Below, in pieces: positions 9,679-22,247 of a DNA stretch of 64,000 nt. Position numbers and translations under genes: made by a program. The first letter of the stretch is position 1. Every line of letters starts with the position of its first letter. The notes beneath the pieces were generated by a model, which did not search any database, had not been told where the DNA came from, and was given only the letters and a program-made list of their open reading frames with translations. Source of the stretch: Megascapheus bottae (Eukaryota > Chordata > Mammalia > Rodentia > Geomyidae); assembly GCA_024803745.1 (NCBI GenBank), contig JANJXV010000010.1, positions 28,879,525 through 28,943,524 of the forward strand, in the 5' to 3' direction.

Positions 9679-11559
9679 CTACTTTTTCACAGGGCAACAC
9701 CAGATCCCCTCCTTCTGCACAACCACTTACCAGCCACACACTGGTGCAAGACTTGTCTCAAGACTCCCTAACCTCTGCTTGTTCACTGTGTTCAAGTCCA
9801 TGGTGTGAGTCAATCTCAAGAGACATCCAAGATAAGAAGAGTACTAAAATATGCTTCTTCACTGAACCTAAACTTCCCTTCTAAACCTGTAGCTATATTA
9901 CCTTTTCCACATTAGTTTGAATGCTAGTAAGAAGACTTGGCTTTTGCTACAGCTGGAGTTGCCAGTCACCAGAGCCATCTGATTTACCTCAGGGTCATAT
10001 CTTTTAGTCCTTTCTCTCCAGGGGGCTGGAGATGGAGCTTGTGATGGCTCTGTATCCTGTACTACCAATTCTCAACCCCCCCCTTTTTTTTCTGTTTCCT
10101 GGTAGTTTCTATATAGTCTGTCAATATATTGCCTGATATACCTCCTGTCTTCTCTTTGGTGTTTCTCCTTTGCTACTCAACTATTCTTTTTTATTGAAAC
10201 TAAATACAAGGCTCTCTTAGGAAAATCTCTCCTTTATTTTTAATTTGGAGCTATACACAGGCATGGATCTTTGTAGATCATTGAGAAGTTTAAACTATAA
10301 TCAGTTTTCCAAAGACATGGTGAAATTTTGCACATATTTTTTAATGTTATACTGGAATTTTGATAAAGCTTGCATAAGTTGATGGTACTAGTGAATTTGG
10401 AAGTTTATCACATTTATAGACTGTTTATGAATAAGTTAAGCACCTTTCTGAAATCAATAGTGAACGGACTAATGTGAAACAAAATGGTGTTAAAGCGCCC
10501 CCTGGTGTTTAATAGAAGTTGCAGTAAATATTATTGTGCAAATTTATGTGTAACCAAGCAATTTAACTTTAGTGATAATACTTGGATGATTGTAAGATTT
10601 CTATATCTTAACTTAAGTGTATTTTACCTCCGTAAGAAGTACAAATAGACTTGTGAAACATTTTGGAGCTGCATAAATAATTTTTGAGCCTTGTAAAACA
10701 TTTTAGAGCCATCTTTTTCTTGAATATGTTTACCAAAAAATAAAAATACTGCATAGCTATATTTTCTCCAGCAATTAGAGTTTTAAAAGGTTTTGGTAGT
10801 GGTGTTATTCCTAAACAGAATGTTCAAAAATATGTAGACCAATTAAAATTTAATAAGTGTACATATGAAAGCAACCAGCGAGTTCTAGAGTTTCAGCATT
10901 TTATTCCCCAGTGGAATATCTGACAGAAGAAACAACATTTTCTAAAATCCATATCATAAGCTTATTATACTTCATTACTTAGTTGTATGTCAGGCTAATT
11001 TTTTGGCTTTCCAGTCTTCAAAGAAAGTGAAATCAAAAAGCAATATTTGAATTATATCTAGAAAAATATTTGCCATAAAATGTTCCTATTAACTTCATAC
11101 ATGAGTGTCAGCATTTAGACAGGACAGAGATTGATTTATATTCTGAACCCAGTGTTCCTAGTCATCAACTTATATAACAAAACTATCATATTGATTTTCA
11201 GTCTGATGAATAGTTTACTGCAGCTAGGGTATTTCTTTTGTAATCAATTATCCCATTTAGTTCTCACAGAGCAGAAGTGAAAATGATCAGTGAAATCAAG
11301 TACATTTAAATGATAGTGATTATTTTTCTTTCAGATCTGCATTTCCTGGACAAACATAAATAGAGTTTAGTTTCAAATGAGGAATACCTTAATTTTCTGT
11401 ATGTATAGGAACTTCTGAAATAAATCTTTGGAAGGAGGTGCACAAGTGAAGAGAGGAAGCTAGAGGATAACAGTCATAAAATTCAATACATAATCCCAGT
11501 TTACCGTGTTGAGTTGGCATTGTACAGAAATTTATGGCCATATTGATCTAGAAATGTTA
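9679..11559. other. Unassigned DNA with a CTCF-type site
   Basis: No gene or named repeat recognised. It contains the CTCF-type motif listed separately, a C-then-T run at about 10076-10090, and otherwise AT-rich sequence. Confidence 0.5.
10494..10507 (-). promoter_or_regulatory. Putative CTCF binding site
   Basis: The minus strand reads CACCAGGGGGCGCT, an exact match to the CTCF core motif. It stands alone as a GC-rich island in AT-rich DNA and is not inside a recognised repeat. Occupancy cannot be told from sequence. Confidence 0.55.
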
Positions 11560-11805
11560 AACTTAATTTTTTTTCATTTGTACAGGGGTAAACACACTGT
11601 ATTAAATATGGAAGGTCATGTATGTGGGTTTGATTACAGAAACTAATAAAGTATTCTCTAAATAATAAAAAAATCAATACATATTCTATGAGATTTTAAA
11701 AATTAAAGGAGGGGTTGGATTGGGAAGGATGGAGGACAATGATGAAATGGATGACATTGATCAAGATACATTGTATTTATAAACTGCTAAACTGATTTAC
11801 TGAAT
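11560..11805 (+). repeat. Dispersed repeat, family not identified
   Basis: The segment through GGTTGGATTGGGAAGGATGG to TGAATGGCAGCTCCTCTG resembles 25270-25505 in order: a G-rich stretch, a TTGTATT block, then a TGGCARYTCCTYTG end. Probably an older retroposon 3' end. It is followed directly by a SINE. Confidence 0.35.
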
Positions 11806-11814
11806 GGCAGCTCC

Positions 11815-12047
11815 TCTGATCCTGCTGGTTGAACTTAGGGCCTGGGCACTGTTCCTGAGCCTCTTTTGTACTCAAGGCTGTGCATTAACACTTGAGACAT
11901 GGTGCCATTTCTGGCTTTTCCTGAGTGGTTTATTGGAGTTGCACGGACATTTTTTTTTTCTGCCTGGGCTGGCTTCAAACCAAGATGCTCAGATCTCAGC
12001 CTACTGAATAGTTAGGATTATAGGCTTAAGTCACTGATGCCCTGCTA
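11815..12047 (-). mobile_element. SINE, B1-like/Geo-like composite, old
   Basis: Read on the minus strand it gives the composite SINE: GCATCAGTGACTTAAGCC... then CTATTCAGTAGGCTGAGATCTGAG near its 5' end, and a CTTGAG...GCACAGCC part in its right half. Diverged from the younger copies at 14654 and 58384. Confidence 0.7.
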
Positions 12048-12528
12048 AGGAATATTAAAAAAAGAAAAGAAAAAACAAACAGAAAAATAAATAAAGTTGA
12101 TTTGCTACAGGGCCCAAGGAACAACAGAATTTTATCCTGGCGGACTCTGATGATAAACTAGCAACAGCATTGCTATAGGAAGGCAGCCAAGTGTATCATA
12201 CCAAAGACTTTCAAATCTTACTCTTTAAACTTTTTCCACTGAGTTTTACAAACATTAAGAATTTTCATTTTAGGAGAAAAGATATATCTGTGTTTGCATT
12301 CATGAAATCGATAATGATTTCACTGTAACTATCATTTCTTAGTCTCATGGATAGTAGACATTAGAAGTAAATCTGTGATGCTGTTATGGTATGTGCATCT
12401 ATGATCTTTTTTCCTTTACAATGATAGATCTATTTTAACCCATATGATATATAAGACTGTTTTCCAAGTATTAAAGAACAATGTCAAGGTAATTCTGTCA
12501 ATAGAAAAAAAAAAAAAACAGAAGTTTT
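12048..12528. other. Unassigned DNA
   Basis: A-rich start (probably an old tail), then unique-looking AT-rich sequence. Nothing recognised. Confidence 0.5.
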
Positions 12529-12765
12529 ACCTGGGCACAGTAACTCATGCCTGTAATCCTAGGTACTCAAGAGGCTGAGATCTGAGATCGCAGTTCAAAG
12601 ACAGCTGGGGCACTAAAGTCCATGAGACTCATCTCCAATGAACCACTTGAGAATGGGAAGTGGCACTGTGGCTCCAGGGGTAGGCCAGTAGGGTTGAGCT
12701 GAAGAGCTCAGAAACAGCATGAGGCCCAGAGTTCAAGCCCAATGCCCTCCCCCCACACACAAATA
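12529..12765 (+). mobile_element. SINE, B1-like/Geo-like composite
   Basis: A B1-like left half (CATGCCTGTAATCCTAGGTA, GAGGCTGAGATCTGAG) is joined to a right half with GTGGCACTGTGGCTC and CCCAGAGTTCAAGCCC. Confidence 0.85.
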
Positions 12766-14640
12766 GAAGTTTTCCACAAGAATCCTATGTTTCAATTGCA
12801 TAGCATTCAATGAAGTGCAAGGGACTATTGTCATAGAGAAAGTTGTTATACATCCACAATTAAATTATTCTGTATATTTTGTCAGCAAGAAGAGAAACTG
12901 AAGAATCTAAAATAATTGATTGGCAAGACATGTATAGCTTTGGATAACAGTAGTTACTTATGCAGTTATCACAATCTATTAAATTCCTCTTAAATGAGAG
13001 CATTCAAAAAGCTACAGCATTCTAATTACAAGAGTGAACTCTATTAAACTGTTATGCAGAGAACTGAGAGGGTTAATTCTTTGACAAAGCAAGAAATTGC
13101 AGAGAGCCTGAAGGCCATGGTTCTAACCAATCCTGATTATTAGTAGTAATAATTTGTAAAAAGTAAATATAAATGTGAAGATTATACTAAATAAGGAATT
13201 CATCTGAAATTAAGTCAAAGAAATATATCTGGAACAATTTGCAAAGCTTACCTGTAATTTGGAGCATAAATCATACACTCCTCTCCCAAGCTGTACTTCA
13301 ATTGATGTGATTTTATTCAGTAAATGATCTCATGACATGAAGCAAAAATAGTTAAGTAACTGAGCAGCTTTTCTAAGCTTTGGTTGTAAATGACAGTGTC
13401 TCACCAATGGCATGATTTTGTTAATTTCTTAGAACTGTGCATTTGTTTGAATACATTGATTAGAATGTGATTTAGTAAAAGAAGACATGCAGCGGAAATG
13501 GTTCTGCTAATGTTTCCAGAATAATTAACAGATTAAAGTGCTACAAATCTCAGTGGGAATTATCTTTATCAACAAACCATTATAATAATTCACCCATCTT
13601 TCATCAAAAAGTGAAGGGTCCAGTGAGTTTTTGAAGATGCCGTACTAGTTGATTGAATACATTTATCTTTAAATAATTAAATCTCCAATTTTAAATTCAG
13701 GAGTTCTTAATTTCTGATTCAAGTGGTCCTTGCCATTGTTCATTTTTCTGACAAAGTAAATGAAGCTAAAATCATAACTCATTAGACAACGGTATCATGA
13801 AGGAAAATCCAGTGATGTTCTGTCATAAGGATTGTTTTGCACAGACAGCCAACACCTTATGAGGACTTGACATTTTTACTTTTTTACTTTGTGCTCTCTT
13901 ATTCTGGGTTCTTACTAAACATTACATAAAACAAAACAAAACAAATCTGCAAATGAATAAACTCCCTGAAGGAAGATAAATGTGAAAAGAAAGACTTCAG
14001 TCTTATCCTTCAAAACTCTGAAACTAGCTGAGATCTGCTTTTCAACTTCTCTTTCCAAACCTCAATATTCCATTTTGATTCATTATTGTGTTCCATAGTA
14101 AAGGTTTTGTAGTTACTATATTGACTTTTAAACTAATTTAAATCAGCCACCAACAGATATCAAGTGTCTCAAGTTGGATTCAAAGCTTAATTTGCAGTCA
14201 AGAGCTATTTAAGTAACCATCTCATCTGTAAATTTTAATGATGCTGAGTTAAATGTCAAGAGAGACCAGCTGTTTTATTCCCTTTGGCTATTGACCACAA
14301 ATACAAAGACCAGCAAAGCTCTCTGTGACTCCATTCATTGTGTAAAACTTGGGACTTAATAATCACTGGAGCAGGACTGCTTAATTTCCCTAAGACTAAT
14401 AATCAGTTGGTTATTGTTTGATCATTTGCATTATTTCTATTGAAATGTGATATATGCAATATGGTGTTACAAAACTTTGTATTTTTTATAATATCTCATT
14501 CTGATGACTCAGATAAACTAAATTTGTCTACGTACATTGATATTTTCAAATTAATAGATATTTCTCGAGAATATTTTGTGATTGATCACATTGATAGTTT
14601 TGCCTTAACCTCTTCTAAATTTTCAAAGATGTTGGCAAAT
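12766..14640. other. Unassigned, unique-looking DNA
   Basis: Nearly 1.9 kb without a recognised repeat. 13480-13620 and 14370-14430 are rich in TAAT/ATTA cores, the kind of composition seen in conserved non-coding elements, but conservation cannot be judged here. No supported ORF. Confidence 0.4.
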
Positions 14641-14653
14641 AAAGAGTGTATGG

Positions 14654-14868
14654 CAGCCAGGCGGGGTGGCTCACACCTATAATCCTAGCTACTCAGGAGG
14701 CTGAGATCTGAGGATCATAGTTCAAAACCAGCTGGGGCACTAAAGTTTCTGAGACTCTTCTCCAATTAACCACTAGAAAACCGGAAGTGACTCTGTGGTT
14801 CAAGGGGTAGAGCAGGAACCTTGAACTCAGGCTGAGAGTTCAAGCTCCACAACCCCCCCACCCCCAAA
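14654..14868 (+). mobile_element. SINE, B1-like/Geo-like composite, with perfect TSD
   Basis: Begins CAGCCAGGCGGGGTGGCTCA and has the full left and right halves and a C/A-rich end. It is flanked by an identical 13-bp duplication AAAGAGTGTATGG at 14641-14653 and 14869-14881, proving a retroposition event and fixing both ends. Confidence 0.93.
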
Positions 14869-14881
14869 AAAGAGTGTATGG

Positions 14882-15670
14882 AAATGATATTTATCTTTTA
14901 TTCTCAAATGTGGAAAATGCAACAATTTTTAAAATAAAAGCATAAACAATGTGTTCATGGAAGTTAGACATTATTAAATATTTAATAGCTCACAGTATAA
15001 TCATGAGCTTTGTGTCATATTTTAAATGCTTAAACCCTCACAGATTTAGGAATCATGCAGCACATGTATATTATGAACATGTGTACCAGAAAATTCTTGA
15101 TGATGATAGAATTTGTGTGGGAATCATTATTTTTCTCTCTATGAAATGGAAATAGATATATCTCATTCCATGCTATAATAACCATGAAAAAACAGTCTAT
15201 TTCTGAGTTTTTAACATACTTTGCTTAATATTCTATGAAATAAAATTTTCTGATAATTATGGACAAACAGCACAGCTCTAGATCTTTGAGAGAATATTCC
15301 ACAATTTATTTGCTTGGGGGGAGTGTAATGTTTTTTTTTATTTTCAGTGTTTCTCTGCTAGGGTACCTTCAAGTTCTGTCAGCTTGGTTGTCAATGGATG
15401 CTCTTTAAATCCTCAGAAAGTAACAATTATAGACTCTACTGAGACATTATAGCAATATGCCTGTGAAATAATGTTACAACTAGTTCATAGCTCTTTTATG
15501 GCTATCAAAGAACTTTTCATAGGCTTAGCTTACAATATTTGTTGCTTATTATTATTATATGTGCAAGACAATATACTTCAGTGTGATTTCAATAGCCTGC
15601 TTATTAATGTAAATTTCATTCCTATAAGGCTTACTGATGAAGACTCATACTCCAAAGTAGCAAGAGACTG
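14882..15670. other. Unassigned AT-rich DNA
   Basis: Nothing recognised. Short frames only. Confidence 0.5.
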
Positions 15671-15905
15671 GGGACAATCCTGAGGCTTGCACCTATCATC
15701 CTAGCTGCTCAGGAGACTGAGAGGAGCAGAATTTAAAGCCAGACTTAACAGGAAAGTCCACAAGACTCTCAACTGCAATTAACCAACACAGATTCAAGGA
15801 GTGAAGGATTCCAGCAGTAAATGCTAGCTTTGAGGAAAAATAAAAAGACAGTATCCAGCCTTAGTTCATGCCCCAGGATGGACACACACACATACACCAA
15901 AAAAC
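15671..15905 (+). mobile_element. SINE, B1-like/Geo-like composite, very old
   Basis: Traces of TGCACCTATCATCCTAGCTG, CTCAGGAGACTGAGA, AGGAAAGTCC and TTAACCA in the right order, ending in a CA-rich stretch. Heavily diverged. Confidence 0.6.
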
Positions 15906-16814
15906 ACAACAGAAATTAGAGAATACAGATAAAGATTGTCTTCTCCTAAACGTAACTGTTAGGAGTAAAGGATACAGTGACTCCACATCACTAGCTTAAT
16001 TATTTTTGAGACTATAATTAAATTTCAAATGCATATATAGCTCCAATATTCCACCCTTGGCATTTACATATAGCTTACTTCTTGATTTTATATAAGTAAA
16101 TACAAAATAGTATTCAAAAGCAATATGTACCTTGTAAAAGATGATGTTTTAGCTACATTTGAAATATTTATTTTTATTTAAGAAACCAAGGCTGATTTGA
16201 AATCAATTACAAAGCAAAATGGTTTGTATCTAAAGCTGGAAGAAAATTTCATGAGAAGATAGAACAAACTGTGAGAGGTGGGACTTAGAAATTCCTCATA
16301 GTTGATGGTTCAGAATAACTGCTAAAGTCTATATGGAGATATTATGGAAATGTGAGACTGAGAATTGTATGCAAAGATACACTCAATTTTCTATGGCAAA
16401 GAAGAAGCATCAAGCAAAAATATACTCAGAGGCATCACTAAAAATATAAAAAATATCACACTTTTCCATGGCTCTGACTCTTCAAAAGTTTTAATGTCAT
16501 TCTGAGTTTAATAGCTTTATTTAAAAAATAATACCAGAATATACTCTTACAGAAGACCATCATTAAGACAGAAAAGAACAGATTAAAACAAATACTGAAC
16601 TGAACAGCAGACATTGCTGTTTGGGTTTGTATCTAATCATATTTTTCAATCTTTACTACCCATCTAATTTTTCTCTGTCTCAGATGTTGTCTCATATGCA
16701 AAAAATGATGGCAATAATACTCTTATCAGTTTGACAGCGTTTTGTGATAAATCATCAAAAAAGGTGAGAAATTATCATGGAGAATTATCAAATGCTATAG
16801 AAGACATGTCATGC
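15906..16814. other. Unassigned AT-rich DNA
   Basis: No gene or repeat recognised. Confidence 0.5.
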
Positions 16815-16828
16815 TGACAGATTTTTTT

Positions 16829-17062
16829 TTTTTGTAGGTCTTGGGGCTTGAACTTGGCCTGGACGTTGTCCCTGGGCTCTTCAGCTCAAGGCTACTGCCC
16901 TATCTTTGAGCCAAGCCCCACTTCCCGTTTTCTTGTGGTTAATTGGAGATAATAGTTTCAGGTCCTTTTGTGCCCTGGCTGGCTATGAACCTTGATCCTC
17001 AGATCTCAGCCGCCTGAGTACATAGGATTACAAGCATAAGTCATCTTGCCACGCCCAGCTTT
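16829..17062 (-). mobile_element. SINE, B1-like/Geo-like composite
   Basis: A T-rich tail on the left, then the reverse complement of the composite SINE, ending at GCTGGGCGTGGC on the minus strand. Flanks TGACAGATTTTTTT (16815-16828) and TGACATATTTTTTT (17062-17075) form a TSD with one mismatch. The right copy ends at TTTT/AA, the L1 endonuclease target. Confidence 0.85.
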
Positions 17063-17332
17063 GACATATTTTTTTAATGCCTCTGATTACAAAAGAAGGA
17101 ATTGTTCAGAGGAATAATGCATTGCATACTGGCCTGCCAACTTCAGGTATCACACGATTAAAGCTACTATGGACAATGCAAGAAGATAGAATAACGGAGG
17201 CACTGAGCTCTTTAAAGTGGCTACATTCTAATCCAATGTGACATGTGAAACCAAGGAAAGGGAAAGCCTGGTACCTACATCTATTTTCTGCAGTATGTGA
17301 GTGACGACAACAACAGAAAATCACATGGAAAC

Positions 17333-17550
17333 TAGAACTAATGGCTTAGGCTTATAATTCTATCTATTCAGGAGGCTGAAATTTGAGGATGGTGCTTCAA
17401 AGCCAGTCCAGGAAGAAAAGTTCATGAGACACTTATCTCTAATTATCCCACAAAAGACCAAAAGTGGGGCTTTGACTGAAATGGTAAAGCAACAGCCCTG
17501 AGCAACAGTGCCAAGGTCCTGAGATCAAGTCCCAGTGCCGGCCCATACAT
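17333..17550 (+). mobile_element. SINE, B1-like/Geo-like composite, old
   Basis: TATTCAGGAGGCTGAAATTTGAGG, GTTCATGAGACACTTATCTC and TCAAGTCCCAGTGCCGGCCC mark the usual order. It is followed by a (CATA/CA)n stretch at 17547-17576. Confidence 0.7.
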
Positions 17551-17576
17551 GCATACATACACGCACACACACACAT

Positions 17577-18508
17577 GATAAATGTCCATAAAGGATGAAT
17601 CACAGTCCCACTCATTTTATCTCCATCTCCCCGCAAAACACATGGAGATTCACTTTGAGTTAGCATTTGAAATATACAGGTATATTTATACAAAAAATTC
17701 TAAATCTTTTTGGCTTACTTTTAGAATATGAGATGACAAGTTTTGAAATATAAAGAAAACTTGGTAACTTGATTTTTGCAAAAAGTTAACTAATTCAGAA
17801 TATTGGAGGACATTTGGAAGGAAAAGCAATTTCTCAAGGAGCAATCGGCTCATATTAAGCAAGTTTTACATGAAAATATAAGGGGTAGTGATAACAAACT
17901 GCCTTCAGAAAGTAGCACTGGAAATAAAAGATTTTATTATTTTTAAATTACTGGTTTCTTACTACTGAGTTGATTTTATCTAAAACTTGTAGGGAATATT
18001 TAAGTCATGCTACTTAATTAAATATGCTATAGTTACATTAGAATAATGTGACTATTAGAATATTAGAATAATGATTTGTAATATTATACCACACACAGAT
18101 AGACAGATGACAGCACAATATTCTGAAAATACCTTAGTATACTCAAACACAACTCTGAGGTTAGTAATATTCTCCAAGTGGTTATTTCTCTCCTATGGAG
18201 CTGAGCACAAATGAGGTGGTAGGGTGTTGATATGTGCATATTGGTTAATTTTAGGCTATATAATACATGTTTATCAAAGGCAGGTAATTTTGACAAAGAT
18301 GTGATGATATGATTGTTTTATATAACTTATTTCACTACCAAAGATTTAAAATTATTGTTCTTAAGACTAAATAAGATGTGGAGACCTTACATAAAGAGAG
18401 AAAAATCACTAAAGTATTCTGTATCGCAGGCAGTCTGTATGTCATTTCATGAGTACACACACTCAGATATGTACAATTACAAGTGTGCTCTGTTTTCATG
18501 TGTAAGTC
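17577..18508. other. Unassigned AT-rich DNA
   Basis: Nothing recognised apart from a short local duplication TATTAGAATA near 18050-18070. Confidence 0.5.
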
Positions 18509-18560
18509 AATATATATATTATATTTATATATAGGCATATATTTAAATATATATATATAT
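18509..18560. repeat. (AT)n low-complexity tract
   Basis: Imperfect TA/TTTATA repeats interrupted by GGCAT. Confidence 0.85.
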
Positions 18561-21261
18561 CATCTCACAAAAGTAAACACATTGTTTTGGCATTGGAAAT
18601 AATGGTTTCTTCACTCTTCTACATCAATACAATGTTTGGGTATGCTATTCAAATGGACCATGTTATTGTAATTTCTTGTATATAGCACCTTCCATGCATT
18701 TATGTGCCTCATCTACATTGTTGGTTGTACCTATAATGTGTTCATCCTTAATACTGTCTAATATCCTATTATATAAGCATGCAGTTGTTAATTTCAATGT
18801 CTGTTAGCTATTTTTCCATTCCAATTTTATGTAATTACAAGTACACAGTCACGGACATGTTTTTTGGCTTCCATTTTGGTAAGCATAAATTTGTGATTCC
18901 ATTAACTATAAACCTAGGACTAGAACTATTTTCATGAAGGACTAGCCAGCTGGAAACCTCTAGAAAATCTGTTTCAGTGTTGTATGTACCTAGTACATAA
19001 GTAGTAATAGGTACTAATTATAAAAATTCTAGCTTTTTTACAACTTCATGTTGTTTTCTTGATATTAAAATAATTCCTCATATTTTGTAGTCATATGAAA
19101 TTATAGATATGATCACTTTTTTGGATAGCTAAATTGAACACCTTCTGTTTTCTTATTTGTCATTTATACATCTGTTTGAGTAAAGATCTTAAGCCTTTCA
19201 ACAATATCCTATTAATTAAATGCATACCTTTTTGAATTGAAAGCAACTATATGTCCTGCTATGTATTTTCTTTAAATTAATTTGATAACCTAAAATAGAG
19301 CAGTTTATTTACTTAACAATTGTATCTGACTCACATGCTTCCACACAGAAAACTAGAAACCAGTTTCAGGGTGTCTTCCTTTAGATAATTACTTTTCTTA
19401 TAGTATGTGTATCCATAGTTGAGGCTTTATAAAAATGAAATGATCAACAAGAGGAAAACGGAAATGCACTATTATGGAAAGTTGTTTCTAGGTTTCATTT
19501 TCTCCATACAACTATTTGCAGAGTTAGTTTACAAGACACTGTCTGGGCATCAGGGGTAGAGCAGTGTATAATAAATTCTTGTCCGTGCTCTGAGCCAACT
19601 TAATTGCCATGAGAACCAGTATTTTTATATAGAAATCAAAGGGAAAAAATCATCACATGTACCTTAAAACTGTGCTCTAACAGCGTTTCAAAAAGACAAA
19701 ATTCTGAATTAAATGAACCAGTACTTTTTGCAGTATTAAATTTCCTTTATTTTTACATTGGTCTGCTTCCCATGGTTTGAAATAATTTGTTTTCTGGATG
19801 AGATGGAGTAAAGATAAGATTAAGGAGTTATTGCCTTAAAGATTACACTGATTTTATACGAACGAACTATTTGGGCTCGTTTGTGATGATGGATTATGTT
19901 CTATTCAGAAAAGAGTGTTCCTTCCCCTGGCTTCTTCTTGAAATGGTTGATAAGTCTCCTGTGTCTCACAGTTGCTGCACAGATTACTGGATGACTTTCA
20001 AGCAAATAAAAACTGTCTCTTAACTCAAAACTCAAACTGTAAATGAGAAAAGGCAACACATTCAAAGCAAAGACAATGAAAAAGTGAATTTAAGCTGTGT
20101 CTTTTTTTGACACAATATGAACCAGTTTAGTCATGTAGTTTCTGTGTCATCAAAAATAATAAGTTGCCATAGCAACTGTTTACATTGAGGCTTGTATTTT
20201 AAGGAGAAGAGAATAGCAAAGTGGGGGGGGGGAGAAGCAAAAATAAAAAAAAATGAAAGAAAGAAACAAAGAGCCAGTGACATTTTAATCCAATTCAAGT
20301 AGTAATTGGTTTGGTACAATATAACCACTCTGCATATTAATCTAGGATAGCTCCTATTGTGGTTTCTGTTGACCTAAGTAATTTTTCTGAGGAGTAAACC
20401 AAAGATTTCTGTTTTCCTTTGGGAGAGAATGTTGCCAAAAAACTCTGTTGATTCTTTATTCAATGATGTTTATTTTTGCTTTTATTTACCAAGGAGAATT
20501 TGACATTTTGCAATCCTATAGTTTGTTAATGATCTAGTAAGTTTGTCAAAATTCTATGGATGCTCGCAGACCTAGTCTGAGCCAGAGAAAAATGGATTGT
20601 ATTCTAATGGTGTAGGCAATAAACCTCAGCATTATACCAACAGTACTCTTCAAACATGACTCTGGAGATGTGTATGGAGTAATTGGATGCTGGACATCTG
20701 AAATGTTTAGGAAACAGCTGAAGAAAAGCAACATTAAAGATACTCAATTAAAAGTCAAGAAAACCTTACAGTCTTTGAAGGAAGGATTAATTCATAGTTC
20801 TCCTTAAAACTAGCATAACCCCCATCTGACAAAAGAGCGCATCAATCATTGAAGGGTAGTATAGATGACACAGTTATTTGAAAAGGTATTACAGAAAAAG
20901 TACTTTAATATTTCTACTGAGAAGATGGACAGAAACTTAAAAGGTGCAGGGAGATTGGTCTCTTAACAATTTGAATTAAATAAATATCATTCCCTATTTG
21001 TACTTGAAATTTATGTTTTTCCTGGTTTCAGTCATTCATGTTGAAATTCAGTTGTGAATATAATCATTGCTTCTTTGAAGAAAACTTTACTGTTCTCTGG
21101 AAGTTTAATGCCTTCTTGTTCATTTTGGTTTATAGCAATTACCCCATGTTGTACTTAGTTGTACATTTTCTTGTATTTATCTTACATATATTCTAGCTTC
21201 CTATTTGCTGGTTAGTATCTATTGTTTGCTTCTCAGGTCTAAATTTTTTTTAAGTTTAATT
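18561..21261. other. Unassigned DNA
   Basis: About 2.7 kb without a supported gene. 18570-18870 might be a strongly decayed L1 ORF2 piece on the minus strand, but the match is too weak to claim. A G10 run lies at 20222-20231. Confidence 0.45.
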
Positions 21262-21466
21262 ACTGGGTAATACGACTTAGTGGTAGAGTATTTGACTAGT
21301 ATACATAAAGCCCTGCATTCAATTCCTCAGTATCACTGAAACAAACAAACAAACAAAAAACAACAGAAAGTGTGCTGTGCCTCAAGTGGTAGAGTGCCAG
21401 CCTTGAGAAAGCTCAAGGACAATGCCCAGAACTTGAGTTCAAGCCTCAGAACTGTCAAAAAAAAAT
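21262..21466 (+). mobile_element. IDL-Geo SINE
   Basis: The ID-like left half (CTTAGTGGTAGAGTATTTGA, B-box-like ATTCAATTCCTC) is followed by an A-rich (AAAC)n linker, then the right half with GTGCTGTGCCTCAAGTGGTA and GAACTTGAGTTCAAGCC, and an A9 tail. Confidence 0.88.
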
Positions 21467-22247
21467 CATCAAAGCCTGGTAAAGTTCAATAGTTAATCTG
21501 TCTCTAACTCCATAATGACTTTTTTCTATTTTTAATAATCATATCTGATCCAATTCATTCAGATTTCTGTTACTGATGAATCAAAAAGCAAACTTATAAA
21601 CAATTATAGAGTTTCGACATGATACTATGCTAATCTTTATAGGACCAAGGTTTTCTTCATTTACCTTAATGCTAAAAAGAGTAACTCACAAAGCTCAGTT
21701 ATATTTCTGGTAATTCACAAACTCCCTATAGTTGTATAATTTTTTGGGATGTGATCTACTAGTTGAGAGCTTTATTTTTTGTTTGCTTGTTTTCTTTTTT
21801 TGTCTCTATCCCCCAAAGCTAGAATTCTATCTTATACATATTTTCAGCTTTGGTTTCTCCTATAGCGTCATTCAGAGGAAATGCATGATAAATGTGTTCA
21901 GTCAGGGAAATGCCTTCATTTGGATACCTATCAACTGAGCAATTTTGACAATGCAGTCTAGTGTGACTATCATCCCTTATAAGTTTCTCTGCCTATGAGA
22001 AGTTTCCATGTTCTTGAGCTAAAGCCATAGTGTCAGTGTTACTGTGCATCCAATTCCTACAAATCTCCTTAGGGTATATAGCATGTGGAGAATTTCAGCT
22101 CAGCCAATAAAGCACTCTCTTTTCCCTTGAACACTGTATAACTGTCCCTCTAGTATTTCTTGCTTCAACAAACTTTTAATGCTTAACAAACACTGTTATA
22201 TTTTCTTACATGTTAAACTTTTAGAATTGGATTGACTCCAAAGTCTT
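21467..22247. other. Unassigned AT-rich DNA
   Basis: Nothing recognised. Short frames only. Confidence 0.5.

Noticed and set aside
17517..17550. SINE right-half sequence as a possible tRNA gene
   Set aside because: The tRNA-like boxes belong to retroposed SINEs; no copy in the window folds as a complete tRNA with intact arms as far as can be seen.
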